DNA from: Calothrix sp. 336/3
Lineage (GTDB): Bacteria; Cyanobacteriota; Cyanobacteriia; Cyanobacteriales; Nostocaceae
NCBI RefSeq assembly: GCF_000734895.2
Contig: NZ_CP011382.1
Coordinates: 3,202,700 to 3,266,699, forward strand
Reading direction: 5' to 3'
Length of the DNA: 64,000 nt
Shown: piece after piece, positions 19,144 to 27,890 of the stretch
Layout of the letters: each line of letters opens with the position of its first letter
How positions within the stretch are numbered: position 1 is the stretch's first letter
Program-made: the position numbers and the translations under genes
Notes under the pieces: generated by a model
The model's database searches: none
The model's input: only the letters and a program-made list of their open reading frames with translations
What the model was told of the DNA's origin: nothing

Positions 19144-20052
19144 TTATTTGTTTCTATTTAATCTCTCCTTAAATCTTCCTGTTTTGGGAGAAGTTACTGG
19201 TGAATTATTTACTGTAAATGGGATACCTTGGTCAATTTGCTTGCCACTTAAATCACCATTTATATCCAATATATAATTACCAGGGGGTAATTTTTTTGCT
19301 ATTTCAAGCAATAATTGACGACGATGATTAGGAAGTATAGGTGGTAGCTCAAAATTACCTGCTTCTAGGATGTTAGCTGGTAATTTCGATTTGACATTAC
19401 CTAGATTTGATATTGATTGTGTAGACTTAGCTCCTGGGTATTTCGTTGCCTGCCAAATAGCGTACTGTCCTTTCATCCGCACATGAGCATTCCCAGAATT
19501 CAAGATATCAAATGATGCTTGTATAGAGCTACCTTGTGAACTGACTGTAGCAGAATTAAGGCTAGCAATACGTTTAATTTCTCCAGAAAAGCCATAAATA
19601 ACTACACCAAAACGTCCGACAGTTGGAATATTATCTGATTTTTTATTTTCGGGTAGTATTTCTTCTACAAACAATACAGCACGGCTTTCTCCAGGAACAG
19701 GTTTTACCTTAGGACGAACAGCAAAGCGAATTATTTGACTGCCCCGAGGAGGAATTGTAAATTTCGCCGGAGTAAATACAATCGACTGATCAAGGGATTG
19801 TTCATCAGAAGATGCTTCCTGTAGCTGATTTTTCTCATTCATTGTCCAGTTACGAACATATACTTTAATGTCTACTGGCTCATTAGAGAGATTAATAATT
19901 TTAATGGGTTTAGTACGTGTTTGTTTCCCATTAATTTCAACTTCTACTCGGGGAGGGCTAACAGAAACCTCCATCGCACTTACGCTAGGTAAGCCCAGAG
20001 TGAGTAAGCTTATGAGAGAAATAAAGATACTTTGGAAGTTAATTTTAGACAT
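19144..20052 (-). CDS. Periplasmic pilus assembly chaperone (PapD-like)
   Basis: This 302-residue protein has a clear signal peptide (hydrophobic run ending PSVSA, about residue 26) and the two Ig-like domains of fimbrial chaperones. Domain 1 begins VSVSPPRVEVEINGKQTR and includes KPIKIINLSNEPVDIKVYV and the G1-strand-like PRGSQIIRFAVRP; domain 2 follows from about residue 155. PapD-like chaperones cap pilin subunits in the periplasm by donor-strand complementation and deliver them to the usher, which is the next gene downstream. It is longer than PapD (about 240 residues), mainly at the C terminus. Confidence 0.85.
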   Translation of the reverse strand: MSKINFQSIFISLISLLTLGLPSVSAMEVSVSPPRVEVEINGKQTRTKPIKIINLSNEPVDIKVYVRNWTMNEKNQLQEASSDEQSLDQSIVFTPAKFTIPPRGSQIIRFAVRPKVKPVPGESRAVLFVEEILPENKKSDNIPTVGRFGVVIYGFSGEIKRIASLNSATVSSQGSSIQASFDILNSGNAHVRMKGQYAIWQATKYPGAKSTQSISNLGNVKSKLPANILEAGNFELPPILPNHRRQLLLEIAKKLPPGNYILDINGDLSGKQIDQGIPFTVNNSPVTSPKTGRFKERLNRNK

Positions 20053-20178
20053 TTCTTTTTCTCTATCAGTTAATTTTGTAAATTAAAAACCCATCGATTT
20101 ACTTCTGCATGATGTAATGCAGATGATAATACTCAAGGTATAGTCTTAAGAGAATCGTTTTATTCAAAACATCAGCTT

Positions 20179-20243
20179 GTAGAGTACGTTAGCGAAGTTT
20201 AGCTTGATTAAAAAGGCTAATTTTTCATACTGACGTACCCTAC
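20179..20243. repeat. Palindromic extragenic repeat in the pilus operon
   Basis: GTAGAGTACGTTAG (20179-20192) is nearly the reverse complement of CTGACGTACCCTAC (20230-20243), with two mismatches that can pair as G-U in RNA. An inner TTAGC/GCTAA stem is also present. It looks like a decayed copy of the widespread cyanobacterial palindrome of the GTAGGGTGCGTTAGC type. It sits between the second secreted gene and the chaperone gene. Confidence 0.6.
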
Positions 20244-20291
20244 AAATATGCAATGAAACAAAAATTCATCAACATCAATAAACTGAAAAAT

Positions 20292-20837
20292 CTATGGTGA
20301 AGAGCAGTTGGTACTTTGTGTAGCAACGCATATTTTTACTCCTCCAGGATGAGTTTTGGCTGTTACTTCTGATAAGGATAAGTTGGTAAATGTTAGTGTA
20401 AATTTACCTTCCAGAACTACAGTTCCATCAGAGCAAGTGGTAAATTCACTGATACCTGTGTGTGGGTTAGCCTTCGCCTTTTTAAATGGATTTCCAGTAT
20501 CAGTTGTAGATAAAACTGTATATGTAGGAGCATTGGACTTAGCAGCTAGAACATCATTGGCTTGAACTCGCATTCGCCAGATGATAGGAGCTGTTGTGAA
20601 ACTAGATAATAAAGTTAGTGCGGTTGTTGATAAGTCTTGTTGACTACCTTCAATATAGTTACTAGAAGCTTCAGTCGAATCTGGCTTAAACACAGGGGTT
20701 TGCCAATTAACGAAGGACATATCATAAACTGTTGCCTGACAAGCAGAGGCAGTAGATTGTGCAGACACTGGTAGCTGGCAGCTACCCATAATTGCTATGC
20801 CTGTCAAGCAACATTTCAAAATTCTGTGGCAGTTCAT
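20292..20837 (-). CDS. Secreted protein of the chaperone-usher operon, possible minor pilin or adhesin
   Basis: The 181-residue protein has a signal peptide (hydrophobic to about residue 26, ending VSAQ) and a beta-strand-rich mature part with four Cys, two of them close to the C terminus (KICVATQSTNC). I do not recognise a named domain. Position between the pilin-like gene and the chaperone gene, on the same strand, makes it a candidate minor subunit or tip adhesin. This is inferred from context only. Confidence 0.6.
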   Translation of the reverse strand: MNCHRILKCCLTGIAIMGSCQLPVSAQSTASACQATVYDMSFVNWQTPVFKPDSTEASSNYIEGSQQDLSTTALTLLSSFTTAPIIWRMRVQANDVLAAKSNAPTYTVLSTTDTGNPFKKAKANPHTGISEFTTCSDGTVVLEGKFTLTFTNLSLSEVTAKTHPGGVKICVATQSTNCSSP

Positions 20838-20922
20838 TCGGACAAATTTTTCTAATTAAGGGAATGTAACGATCCCGGAATTGATGGTGATAAAGGTAAT
20901 GAGTCAATATTATTTTTAGGTA

Positions 20923-20950
20923 CTGGTGACAGGTACTATACCTGCACCAG
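20923..20950 (-). terminator. Strong intercistronic hairpin after the pilin-like gene
   Basis: CTGGTG-A-CAGGTA (20923-20935) pairs with TACCTG-CACCAG (20939-20950): 12 base pairs, a single bulged A and a three-base loop. It starts 24 bases after the stop of the pilin-like gene (stop at 20974). On the transcribed strand no long T-run follows, so I expect partial termination or protection of the 3-prime end of the pilin message rather than full termination. Confidence 0.65.
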
Positions 20951-20973
20951 AGTCATACACAATGTTCAGCTAT

Positions 20974-21555
20974 CTATGGGTTAGTTGCAGTAATTTTGAT
21001 AGAACCCTGGGAATAAGTACCAGCTTGGGCACCACCTGCACCAAAATCAAAGACTAGCGTTACTGAACCTGTTCTACCAGAGCCAGTTGGACTTAAAGCA
21101 ACACCTGTTTGAACACCTGTGCCAGCTTTCACTGACATAGTTGCGCTATTATTAGTAGCGGCATTTGCAAGGTTTTTATGTGTCAATTGGTCGTTAACAA
21201 CTGTGACGTTTACATCTGCTGTTACACCAGATGGACCCCAAAGGCGGTATAAAGGATTAACAGTTTTTTCGACGGTTGTTGCTGCTCCAATATTTTGTGC
21301 AGTTGGTGCAGTAGGATCTAAAGTATTTACTTGTCCTTCTACATAATCAGGTGGTGTTGCATCTTTAAAAGTTGCGTTTAAATCACCAGGTGTGACTGTA
21401 AATTTCAAGCTATTGTATGTACGTAAATACATAAAAGGCTCTACCTTAACTTCAACAGGTAGTTCTACATCTAATGCTTGAGCAGGAGCAGCAGCAAAAA
21501 CACCACCAACAACAGCAGCGCTAGCAGCCAGAATTCCTAAAAATTTGTTATTCAT
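20974..21555 (-). CDS. Secreted pilin-like structural protein, candidate major subunit
   Basis: This 193-residue protein has a textbook signal peptide cut after PAQA (about residue 27), followed by a mature domain rich in Thr, Val, Ala and Gly with beta-strand character (VTADVNVTVVND, SVTLVFDFGAGG, GSIKITATNP). It has no Cys. A C-terminal alternating strand fits a subunit that is completed by donor-strand exchange. It is the first gene of the operon that also encodes chaperone and usher, and the hairpin behind it suggests higher expression. No named domain is recognised, so the role is inferred. Confidence 0.65.
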   Translation of the reverse strand: MNNKFLGILAASAAVVGGVFAAAPAQALDVELPVEVKVEPFMYLRTYNSLKFTVTPGDLNATFKDATPPDYVEGQVNTLDPTAPTAQNIGAATTVEKTVNPLYRLWGPSGVTADVNVTVVNDQLTHKNLANAATNNSATMSVKAGTGVQTGVALSPTGSGRTGSVTLVFDFGAGGAQAGTYSQGSIKITATNP

Positions 21556-22016
21556 GAAAAAATTATCTCCGTGGTTTAGGTTATGTGAATTTTGTAAGTT
21601 TGATTAACTCTCGTTATCTCTCGTGCAAACTTTTGCTATTTTGAATAATTGTTTGATAGAGATTCCGTAGTTACTCTGAGAGTCGTAAAAAATGCCATCA
21701 AGATGGAAAATTATATTTTTTCTGTTTTTAAAAAATTAAATATAACCTCCTGAAAATATCGACTTTATAATTACAGTCTTCCTTCCTGAAATCAGGAAAT
21801 AAACTTTGAAAACTTACATCAAGAATGTAACTTGTATACTCAAAATACAACTTCAGTGAGAATATGGAATTGTATTTAAATATCTGTGATGAATGGTCAG
21901 TAATCACACTGACGACATAGATAAATTCGTGATAAAATACATACAAACTGGAGATAAAAATAAATTTTTATGGCTTTTGATGCAAGTACTTTTGGCGATA
22001 CTGCAAGTGCTAGGTA
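21556..22016. other. Divergent promoter region: pilus operon and histidine kinase
   Basis: 461 AT-rich bases between the start of the pilin-like gene (minus) and the histidine kinase (plus). A GGAG ribosome-binding site for the pilin-like gene lies at about 21567-21570 on the minus strand. No coding frame is convincing. Confidence 0.5.
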
Positions 22017-23408
22017 ATGTTTCAAGCAACTCGTCGGCGTTTAGCTCTTTGGTACACTGCAATCACTGCTTTGCTCTTGCTGTTATTTGCCAGTGGTGTG
22101 TATTTGTATGTCCGCAGTACGTTAATTGAGCGAATTGACGATACTTTGAATCATGTTGTGGAAGTGGTAGAACGTTCTCTAGTAATTGAACCTACTAACT
22201 CTAGCTTGGATAAATTTCGGATTAATATCGAAGCTAGCTTTCGCAATAATGCTGAGGCTGTTGATGATGACCATATTGACATTGAATGGTTCAGTGCAAA
22301 TGGTAAGTTGCTGTGGTCTACTTTTTCCGAACCCCTAGATATTCCCATTCACTCGAATCGTACAGGGGAAACTGTCAGAGTCGTGAGAACGCAAGCAAAA
22401 CAAGAGTCGGTATCTGTAAGTTCTCCTCCCCTGTTGCTGCGACAAGTTACCCAAAGGGTAGAATTTGGTCGGCAAGTGCTGGGATATCTGCGTGTGAGTC
22501 ATCCCTGGTTTGAGGTGACGAAACCCAGTCGGCAGTTGATTTTTGATTTGGGTTTGGGTACGGGGTTAATGGTAATCTCTGTTGCTGCGAGTGGCTGGTT
22601 CCTATCGGGAAAAGCTATGGAACCTGTAGGAGAATCCTATCAACGTTTGAAACAATTTACTGCGGATGCGTCCCATGAGTTGCGTAGTCCCATCGCCCTG
22701 ATTCAAACTAATGTTCAGGTAGCTTTGGCAGAATTGGAAATTGCGGAAGCTGAAAGTGTCATTCCTCTGCAATATCGCCAACAGTTAAAATTGATTGAAA
22801 GATTAACTCAACGTTTGGGTAAGTTAGTAAATGACCTGCTATTTTTAGCACGGCAGGATAGTGGGATTAGTCGGGAGAGTTTTGCGGAATGTCCAATAGA
22901 TGCTCTGTGTATGGAGGTGGTGGAGGAACAGCAATTAATGGCAGGGGAAAAAAATATTAGTTTGATGTTAAATTTACTTGACCCTCCAGCCATCGAAACT
23001 AGTCCCGAATTATTGGATAATTGGTTTACTATTCAGGGCAATTGGGATCAATTGGTGCGTTTGTTAACAAATTTGATTAGTAATGCTTTGCGGTACACGC
23101 CAGAAGGTGGAAAGGTGGTTGTGGAACTAACACGGGTTTTGCGTTACAACAGTCCACTGTTGCAGATTCAGGTGAGTGATACGGGTATTGGTATTCCCTC
23201 GGAAGCGTTACCCAAATTATTTGACCGATTTTATCGAGTCGATCCGGCGCGTAGTCATGGTACAGGTAAAAGTAGTACTGGTTCTGGTTTGGGACTGGCG
23301 ATCGCCCAAGCAATTGTGGAAAATCATCAAGGTCATATTTCCGTTGAAAGTACGGAGGGCAAAGGTACTACTTTCTCAGTAATTCTACCGATAAAGTTAG
23401 AGTCATAG
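22017..23408 (+). CDS. Membrane sensor histidine kinase (orphan)
   Basis: This 463-residue kinase has a first membrane segment at about residues 11-32 (LWYTAITALLLLLFASGVYLY), a periplasmic sensor part, a second membrane segment near 177-198, then HisKA with the H-box FTADASHELRSPIALI and an HATPase domain with N box (NLISNALRYTPEGG), G1 (VSDTGIGIP), F box and G2 (GSGLGLAIAQAI). It autophosphorylates and passes phosphate to a response regulator, but none is adjacent. Layout resembles cyanobacterial metal and redox sensors of the RppB/ManS type; the signal is unknown. It is divergent from the pilus operon. Confidence 0.9.
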   Translation: MFQATRRRLALWYTAITALLLLLFASGVYLYVRSTLIERIDDTLNHVVEVVERSLVIEPTNSSLDKFRINIEASFRNNAEAVDDDHIDIEWFSANGKLLWSTFSEPLDIPIHSNRTGETVRVVRTQAKQESVSVSSPPLLLRQVTQRVEFGRQVLGYLRVSHPWFEVTKPSRQLIFDLGLGTGLMVISVAASGWFLSGKAMEPVGESYQRLKQFTADASHELRSPIALIQTNVQVALAELEIAEAESVIPLQYRQQLKLIERLTQRLGKLVNDLLFLARQDSGISRESFAECPIDALCMEVVEEQQLMAGEKNISLMLNLLDPPAIETSPELLDNWFTIQGNWDQLVRLLTNLISNALRYTPEGGKVVVELTRVLRYNSPLLQIQVSDTGIGIPSEALPKLFDRFYRVDPARSHGTGKSSTGSGLGLAIAQAIVENHQGHISVESTEGKGTTFSVILPIKLES

Positions 23409-23424
23409 ATTACTCTCTATCCTA

Positions 23425-23496
23425 AGCCGATGGCGGGATTTGAACCCGCGACCGCTCGATTACGAATCGAGTGCTCTACCACTGAGCCACATCGGC
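23425..23496 (-). tRNA. tRNA-Thr (anticodon CGU)
   Basis: The reverse strand folds as a full cloverleaf: acceptor GCCGATG/CATCGGC, D arm GCTC/GAGC, anticodon stem CTCGA/TCGAG with loop TTCGTAA giving CGU, and a perfect T arm GCGGG/CCCGC with loop TTCAAAT. The CCA end is not encoded. Confidence 0.97.
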
Positions 23497-23531
23497 ACAA
23501 ACAATCAGGAATCATAACACACAATAGCATC

Positions 23532-23825
23532 ATGCCACAACAAAATCTCCCAAATTCCCTCCAGCAAACTAACCCAGAAAAATATGCTCGTTTGCGAGCA
23601 GAAGCAGCAGCACCCTATCGAGGATTACGAAAGTTTATCTACCTCACCTGTGCTGGCTCTGGGTTTATTGGTGGCATGATTTTTTTCACACAGTTACTTG
23701 CTGGACGTGATATTGAGCATGCACTACCTAATTTTGCATTACAAAGCGGTGTTGTAGCTTTAATGGTGTTTTTGTGGCGTTGGGATAGGGATAGGGGGAA
23801 AGGAAGAGGTAATACCAATTCGTAA
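23532..23825 (+). CDS. DUF3493 small membrane protein
   Basis: This 97-residue protein contains the conserved DUF3493 core YARLRAEAAAPYRGLRKFIY followed by two membrane segments (about 41-60 and 72-90). The family is found in cyanobacteria and plastids, where related proteins are linked to photosystem II assembly (LPA-type); that link is from family knowledge, not from this locus. I start it at ATG 23532, because the longer frame upstream runs through tRNA-Thr. Confidence 0.85.
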   Translation: MPQQNLPNSLQQTNPEKYARLRAEAAAPYRGLRKFIYLTCAGSGFIGGMIFFTQLLAGRDIEHALPNFALQSGVVALMVFLWRWDRDRGKGRGNTNS

Positions 23826-23858
23826 GTCTTGCTCTGCGAGAAGCTACGCTAACCTAAA

Positions 23859-23905
23859 TTCACAAATCCTGGTTTGACTGGGATATGTATCAGGATTTTT
23901 GTGAA
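23859..23905. terminator. Inverted repeat downstream of the SLH protein gene
   Basis: TTCACAAATCCTG (23859-23871) pairs with CAGGATTTTTGTGAA (23891-23905), allowing a two-T bulge. It lies between two convergent genes (DUF3493 on plus, SLH protein on minus) and may end either transcript. Confidence 0.5.
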
Positions 23906-23959
23906 ATGCGATGAGGCTATGTTTCTGTACAACTCTTCCTCTCACCGACTCCCTACTTT

Positions 23960-25624
23960 TTATGGCAGTCTTACCAAGTAGGGTGAAGTAATTGCCTTGG
24001 CAGTACCAACATTCACCATTGCTTGATAAACAAAGGCGGCAACTTCTGCCCTTGTTGCTTGACGATTGGGGTTGAGTTGCTTCAATGTGGGGTAGTTAAT
24101 CACCATTTGCCGTGTGGTGGCAGCAGCAACTGGGGCTGTGGCATACTGGGGAATTTGTGCGGCATCAGCATAAAATGCTATTGCATTTTGATTTGTTGCT
24201 GTTAAACCTAAACCATTCGCCAGGGCAACAAGTACCTGTACGCGGGGAATTTGCTGTTGAGGTTTAAAGGTTTTGTCGGGATAACCAGAGACATAACCAC
24301 CACGATAGGCAGCTTGAATTGCTTGATATCCCCAAAAATTGCTCGCGACATCGCTAAATTCCATACCACTGCGCTTTGCCGCAGGAGCCAGAGCTTTAGT
24401 AATAATAGTCGCAAATTGGGCGCGAGTTACAGGTTCATCAGGCTTAAATTCACCACCGGGGAATCCAGCAATGATATTTTTAGCAGCTAAAGCTTCAATG
24501 TAGGGTTTTGCCCAGAAATTAGCTGGTACATCTTTAAAGGCAAGGGAATCAGTGGGAGGTTGCTCAACTGTACCTGCAATAAAATCTACCTGACCGAAAA
24601 TTTTCTTACTATCAATGTCATTCCCAATGGCGATGATTCTATTACTTTTGGTGGCGTTGTGCAAATCGTAACGGGCATTGTTACGGATTAAATTACCACC
24701 AGGGTTTTCATTATTACCTAAGTCGGGTAAAGCGTTAATCGTTGCAATGATTCCGTCTCTGGTGTTGTTCTGAATGATATTTTTCCGCAATACGGGTTTA
24801 GCCATATCGTTAATATAAATACCATCTTTGTTTTGGGTAATTTGGTTTTCGATGATTAGGGGTGTGGAATTACCACCGATCGCCAACCCAAAACCAGTAT
24901 CCTGAAATTGATTGCCGCGAATTTCTCCCTGGGCAGATTTGGCAATGGAAATACCATTACCTTTGTTTTGCACGAATACGTTATTGAGAATTTTGGGATT
25001 GGCTGTACCTGTGATAAAAATCCCTTCCCGAATACTGTTGCTAAAGGTACTGTTGCTGATGGTGGGGTTTGCCGATTCTACCCAAATACCCGTGCCTCTG
25101 TCTTTGGTATTCGTTACACTCACACCAGTAATTGTACTATCTTTATCAGCACGAATTGTCACATTTTGACGGGCAAAGGTGGGACTGATAAAAATACCAC
25201 TTCCTGTAATTAATGTTGCTTGCCCCTTCGTAGATTCATCACCAACTAAAGTCACTCCTGGTTTGACTATCAAGGGGAAGGTTTCACCACTCTCCTCACT
25301 ATAGGTACCAGGTGCAAGTTGGATGACTGTATTGCCTTGAGCTTGATTGAGGGCGTAGGTAATAGTTTTATAGGGTGTTGCAGCAGAAGTACCCGCACCC
25401 GTTGCATCTGCTCCTGTTTGGGGGTTGACGTAGAGGATAACTCTAGTGATGGGAGCTTGGGCAATCAGGTTATTCGCAGAGTTTTGGCTAATTGCTCCAG
25501 CATTCACAACTCCTGCAAAGAATACAGAACTACCTGCGAGTAAAACAGATGTCAACGCCACTGATACACTAGCTTTACGGGAAACTTTTTTCTGTTTATG
25601 ATTAGAAAAGCCCTGATGATTCAT
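23960..25624 (-). CDS. Surface protein with DUF1565 beta-helix and three SLH domains
   Basis: The 554-residue exported protein has a signal peptide (hydrophobic region about residues 20-45), a DUF1565 segment (YVNPQTGADATGAGTSAATP), a right-handed parallel beta-helix of repeated short strands (about 130-340, with motifs such as ISNSTFSNS and ILNNVFVQNKGNGI) and three C-terminal SLH domains starting FKDVPANFWAKPYIE, FSDVASNFWGYQAI and a more divergent third near residue 480. SLH domains anchor to the cell wall; the beta-helix may bind or cleave polysaccharide. Stand-alone gene. Confidence 0.88.
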   Translation of the reverse strand: MNHQGFSNHKQKKVSRKASVSVALTSVLLAGSSVFFAGVVNAGAISQNSANNLIAQAPITRVILYVNPQTGADATGAGTSAATPYKTITYALNQAQGNTVIQLAPGTYSEESGETFPLIVKPGVTLVGDESTKGQATLITGSGIFISPTFARQNVTIRADKDSTITGVSVTNTKDRGTGIWVESANPTISNSTFSNSIREGIFITGTANPKILNNVFVQNKGNGISIAKSAQGEIRGNQFQDTGFGLAIGGNSTPLIIENQITQNKDGIYINDMAKPVLRKNIIQNNTRDGIIATINALPDLGNNENPGGNLIRNNARYDLHNATKSNRIIAIGNDIDSKKIFGQVDFIAGTVEQPPTDSLAFKDVPANFWAKPYIEALAAKNIIAGFPGGEFKPDEPVTRAQFATIITKALAPAAKRSGMEFSDVASNFWGYQAIQAAYRGGYVSGYPDKTFKPQQQIPRVQVLVALANGLGLTATNQNAIAFYADAAQIPQYATAPVAAATTRQMVINYPTLKQLNPNRQATRAEVAAFVYQAMVNVGTAKAITSPYLVRLP

Positions 25625-26196
25625 AATTTATTTACGTCTTTGATTTACTTAATTACCGTAAGTTGAAAAAAGTGTTAATTTTCAGCTACATCACTGTAAC
25701 TTGTGTAATTGTCGAAGACCAGTACCTCAGTATTTTGGTTCCCTAAGGGGTGCTGTGGGTAAGCAAAGAATTTCCCATCTCAGCACTTTGGCATCTGAAA
25801 CTTGATTTTTTACCTCAACTCCCATGGGTGTCAAACAAAAAATCAAATCTCTTGACTATTTAACTAATATCAAGCTCAATATGTAAAGTCTTTTGTGCCT
25901 ATCGGGTAGTCACATGACTTTCTCTACCTCTTACGCATCCCCACCATTCCCATCTGGATGATTTTCTTGAGGGCGATCGCTTTTTCACAAATTTCTTTAC
26001 CTGCCACACTGATATTGATTTATACCCAAAATGTTACGTTATCTTCATGCTACGTTACAGAATGACATACAAGGAGATAAAAGATAAAAAAAATATTAGG
26101 AAATCAAGAAAATCCCAAATATCTGAGAGACTTGTAATTGTTCAAACGGGGTCAGCTAATATAAAGACCCTGAGTATAAAATCTCTAATAGTATAC

Positions 26197-26220
26197 GAGA
26201 GTCAATCTATAAAGACTCTC
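26197..26220. repeat. Short inverted repeat GAGAGTC/GACTCTC
   Basis: A 7-bp perfect inverted repeat with a 10-base AT-rich loop. The TATAAAGACYCT unit also recurs just upstream at about 26160-26171. Function unknown. Confidence 0.4.
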
Positions 26221-26291
26221 AATAAAATTTAAAACTTACTACCTCCTCTGCGCCCAATTGGCTTTTTGCTAGTTGTGGCGTTTTGTTTGAC

Positions 26292-26325
26292 AAAAAAACT
26301 GGAAGTAATTGAGTTTTACTTCCAG
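26292..26325 (-). terminator. Rho-independent terminator on the minus strand
   Basis: CTGGAAGTAA (26299-26308) is the exact reverse complement of TTACTTCCAG (26316-26325), with a seven-base loop. Seven A residues at 26292-26298 become a T7 tract directly after the hairpin on the minus strand. The nearest well-supported upstream minus-strand gene (hetP) ends 1 kb away, so this may end a long hetP 3-prime region or a separate small RNA. Confidence 0.75.
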
Positions 26326-26484
26326 CTATGCATGAGAGAATTGAGAAAATCTAAAATCAGAGGAAATCTCATTTGGGAGGAATGAAATTTATATCTGATG
26401 TCAAAAAAATGCCCCAAAAGATTGGAATTTTTCAGATGATAGTTACTTTTTCCTAGACTATGTAGATACGAATTAAGAGTCTTG

Positions 26485-26592
26485 ATGGCAATGTCGGATA
26501 AGGGAGAAATTTACCGCGATCGCCAAGAGCTATTCTATCAACGCCTATTCTTAAAGCATATTCTGGAAGACACCACACCTTCTGTAATATGA
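26485..26592 (+). CDS. Possible 35-residue small protein
   Basis: ATG at 26485 opens a 35-codon frame with a balanced, charged composition (MAMSDKGEIYRDRQEL at the N terminus) unlike the AT-rich surroundings, and it contains a HIP1 site. No strong ribosome-binding site is visible. It may be a gene remnant. Confidence 0.2.
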   Translation: MAMSDKGEIYRDRQELFYQRLFLKHILEDTTPSVI

Positions 26593-27334
26593 TTAAGACC
26601 AGATAATCTTCGGAACCACCACAAGTAATACAATCATTCCGAAATCAAATTTTATTTATCTTATTAAATTCATTGATATCTCCTTATAAAAAAACACATA
26701 TTTCTCAAATTTATTCTTGTCTCTAATGTATATAAAAAACATTCTATCTATTTGCCATTCTGGCATATATTTATTTCCAAAATAAATTATCAAAAGAAAA
26801 TAGCAGGAAAGTTTATTTAATTCATCATTTGATATTTTTTTCAAAAAGTTTTATTTGGAAAAAGTAACATCATGTTAAGCAAATGAGAGCCTTTCACGTC
26901 TATCTCGACAAAGATAAATTTTCCTCACTGTCTAATTGCCAAACTCTGTCTAAGGGATGATGTTTAAATCTCAAAAAATAGACCACCATGCTATCATGTC
27001 TCCGAAAGTTCGGTCGGTAGTCGATTCGTTGACTTGACTGGTTCTGGGAAATGAGTGGGAAATATTACCTAGCTATGGAAATGTGAATTTTTGTTGATAC
27101 CAAGCAACATTAACTCACTAAATAGCATCAGGTATTTTCCCCAAACTCTGTTCACTCAGTGTTCTATCATATTCCTGTCCAGTCAATGGCTAAGTAGATT
27201 TTGACCACCAATGCTGATTGCGAATAGACTCTCACATCTTTTTTTCCCATTCAGCGATTAGTTAGGATATAGTCATCTTTCAAAGATGAGAATGGACAGG
27301 GATATTATCAGCTTCTGAACAACTCCAGGTTTAT

Positions 27335-27808
27335 CTAGTTAAAGTCACAAAACAAAGATAAATCTTGAGTTGTTTCTGTTTTTGCCTTGAATGGTTGTGG
27401 CTCTTCCCCCTGGGATGTCAAAAATTGTTGCAGATTATTTTGTAGACTGCCACCACGGATTTCTGTTTTTTGTTTACCCACTACTTCTAGATAGGCTAAG
27501 TCTTTTAGTTTTCCTAAACAACTAGATGGCAGGCTTTTTTCAACTCTTTTTTCTGTCGGTAGGTGGGCAATTTTCATATTATCTGGACGTGAAGAATTTG
27601 CCCTCCCAACTTGGGAATTTTCTTTAATGAGACGGTTATAGGTGCGGTAGGGAATGTAATGCAAAGGATTATAGCCAGCAAAACGCAGCATGAGAACACA
27701 AGCCCAAGAATACTTGCCTGCAAGAATTGCTTCTACTAGTTGATCGAATTGTTCAGGATTCAGGTTTTTGCCAAAGTTACTACTATTACCAGGTGTTTCT
27801 TGATGCAT
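27335..27808 (-). CDS. hetP: HetP-family heterocyst commitment protein
   Basis: The 157-residue protein carries the HetP-family core [20 protein letters not shown] ... [20 protein letters not shown] (about residues 19-60). HetP acts downstream of HetR in commitment to heterocyst formation. Cyanobacteria often have several HetP paralogs; placement in a group with hetC, as in Anabaena, favours the true hetP. The C-terminal half contains [10 protein letters not shown] followed by a double glycine at residues 119-120, a pattern like the leader peptides cut by C39 peptidases, leaving a 37-residue tail. It is 82 bases downstream of the HlyD-like gene. Confidence 0.85.
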   Translation of the reverse strand: MHQETPGNSSNFGKNLNPEQFDQLVEAILAGKYSWACVLMLRFAGYNPLHYIPYRTYNRLIKENSQVGRANSSRPDNMKIAHLPTEKRVEKSLPSSCLGKLKDLAYLEVVGKQKTEIRGGSLQNNLQQFLTSQGEEPQPFKAKTETTQDLSLFCDFN

Positions 27809-27890
27809 GATGTTTATGATTGATGATGAAGTAAACCAGTCTAGATTGTGAATTGATTGCTCAGAAGATTGTTGGTTAAAGTCAACCTGA

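Larger units (their letters stand above)
25625..27334. other. Gene-poor AT-rich region
   Basis: About 1.7 kb in which I find no strongly supported gene. It contains a minus-strand intrinsic terminator (26292-26325), a 7-bp hairpin GAGAGTC/GACTCTC (26197-26220), and a 35-codon frame with a HIP1 site (26485-26592). A 62-codon minus-strand frame at 26656-26844 is AT-biased and probably noise, but it is transcribed toward the terminator. Confidence 0.5.

Noticed and set aside
26047..26232. 61-codon frame, plus strand
   Set aside because: Lys/Ile/Ser-rich composition typical of AT-rich noncoding DNA, runs through a hairpin, no family resemblance.
26656..26844. 62-codon frame, minus strand
   Set aside because: Strong AT bias and no ribosome-binding site; kept only as part of the possible transcript ending at the terminator at 26292.
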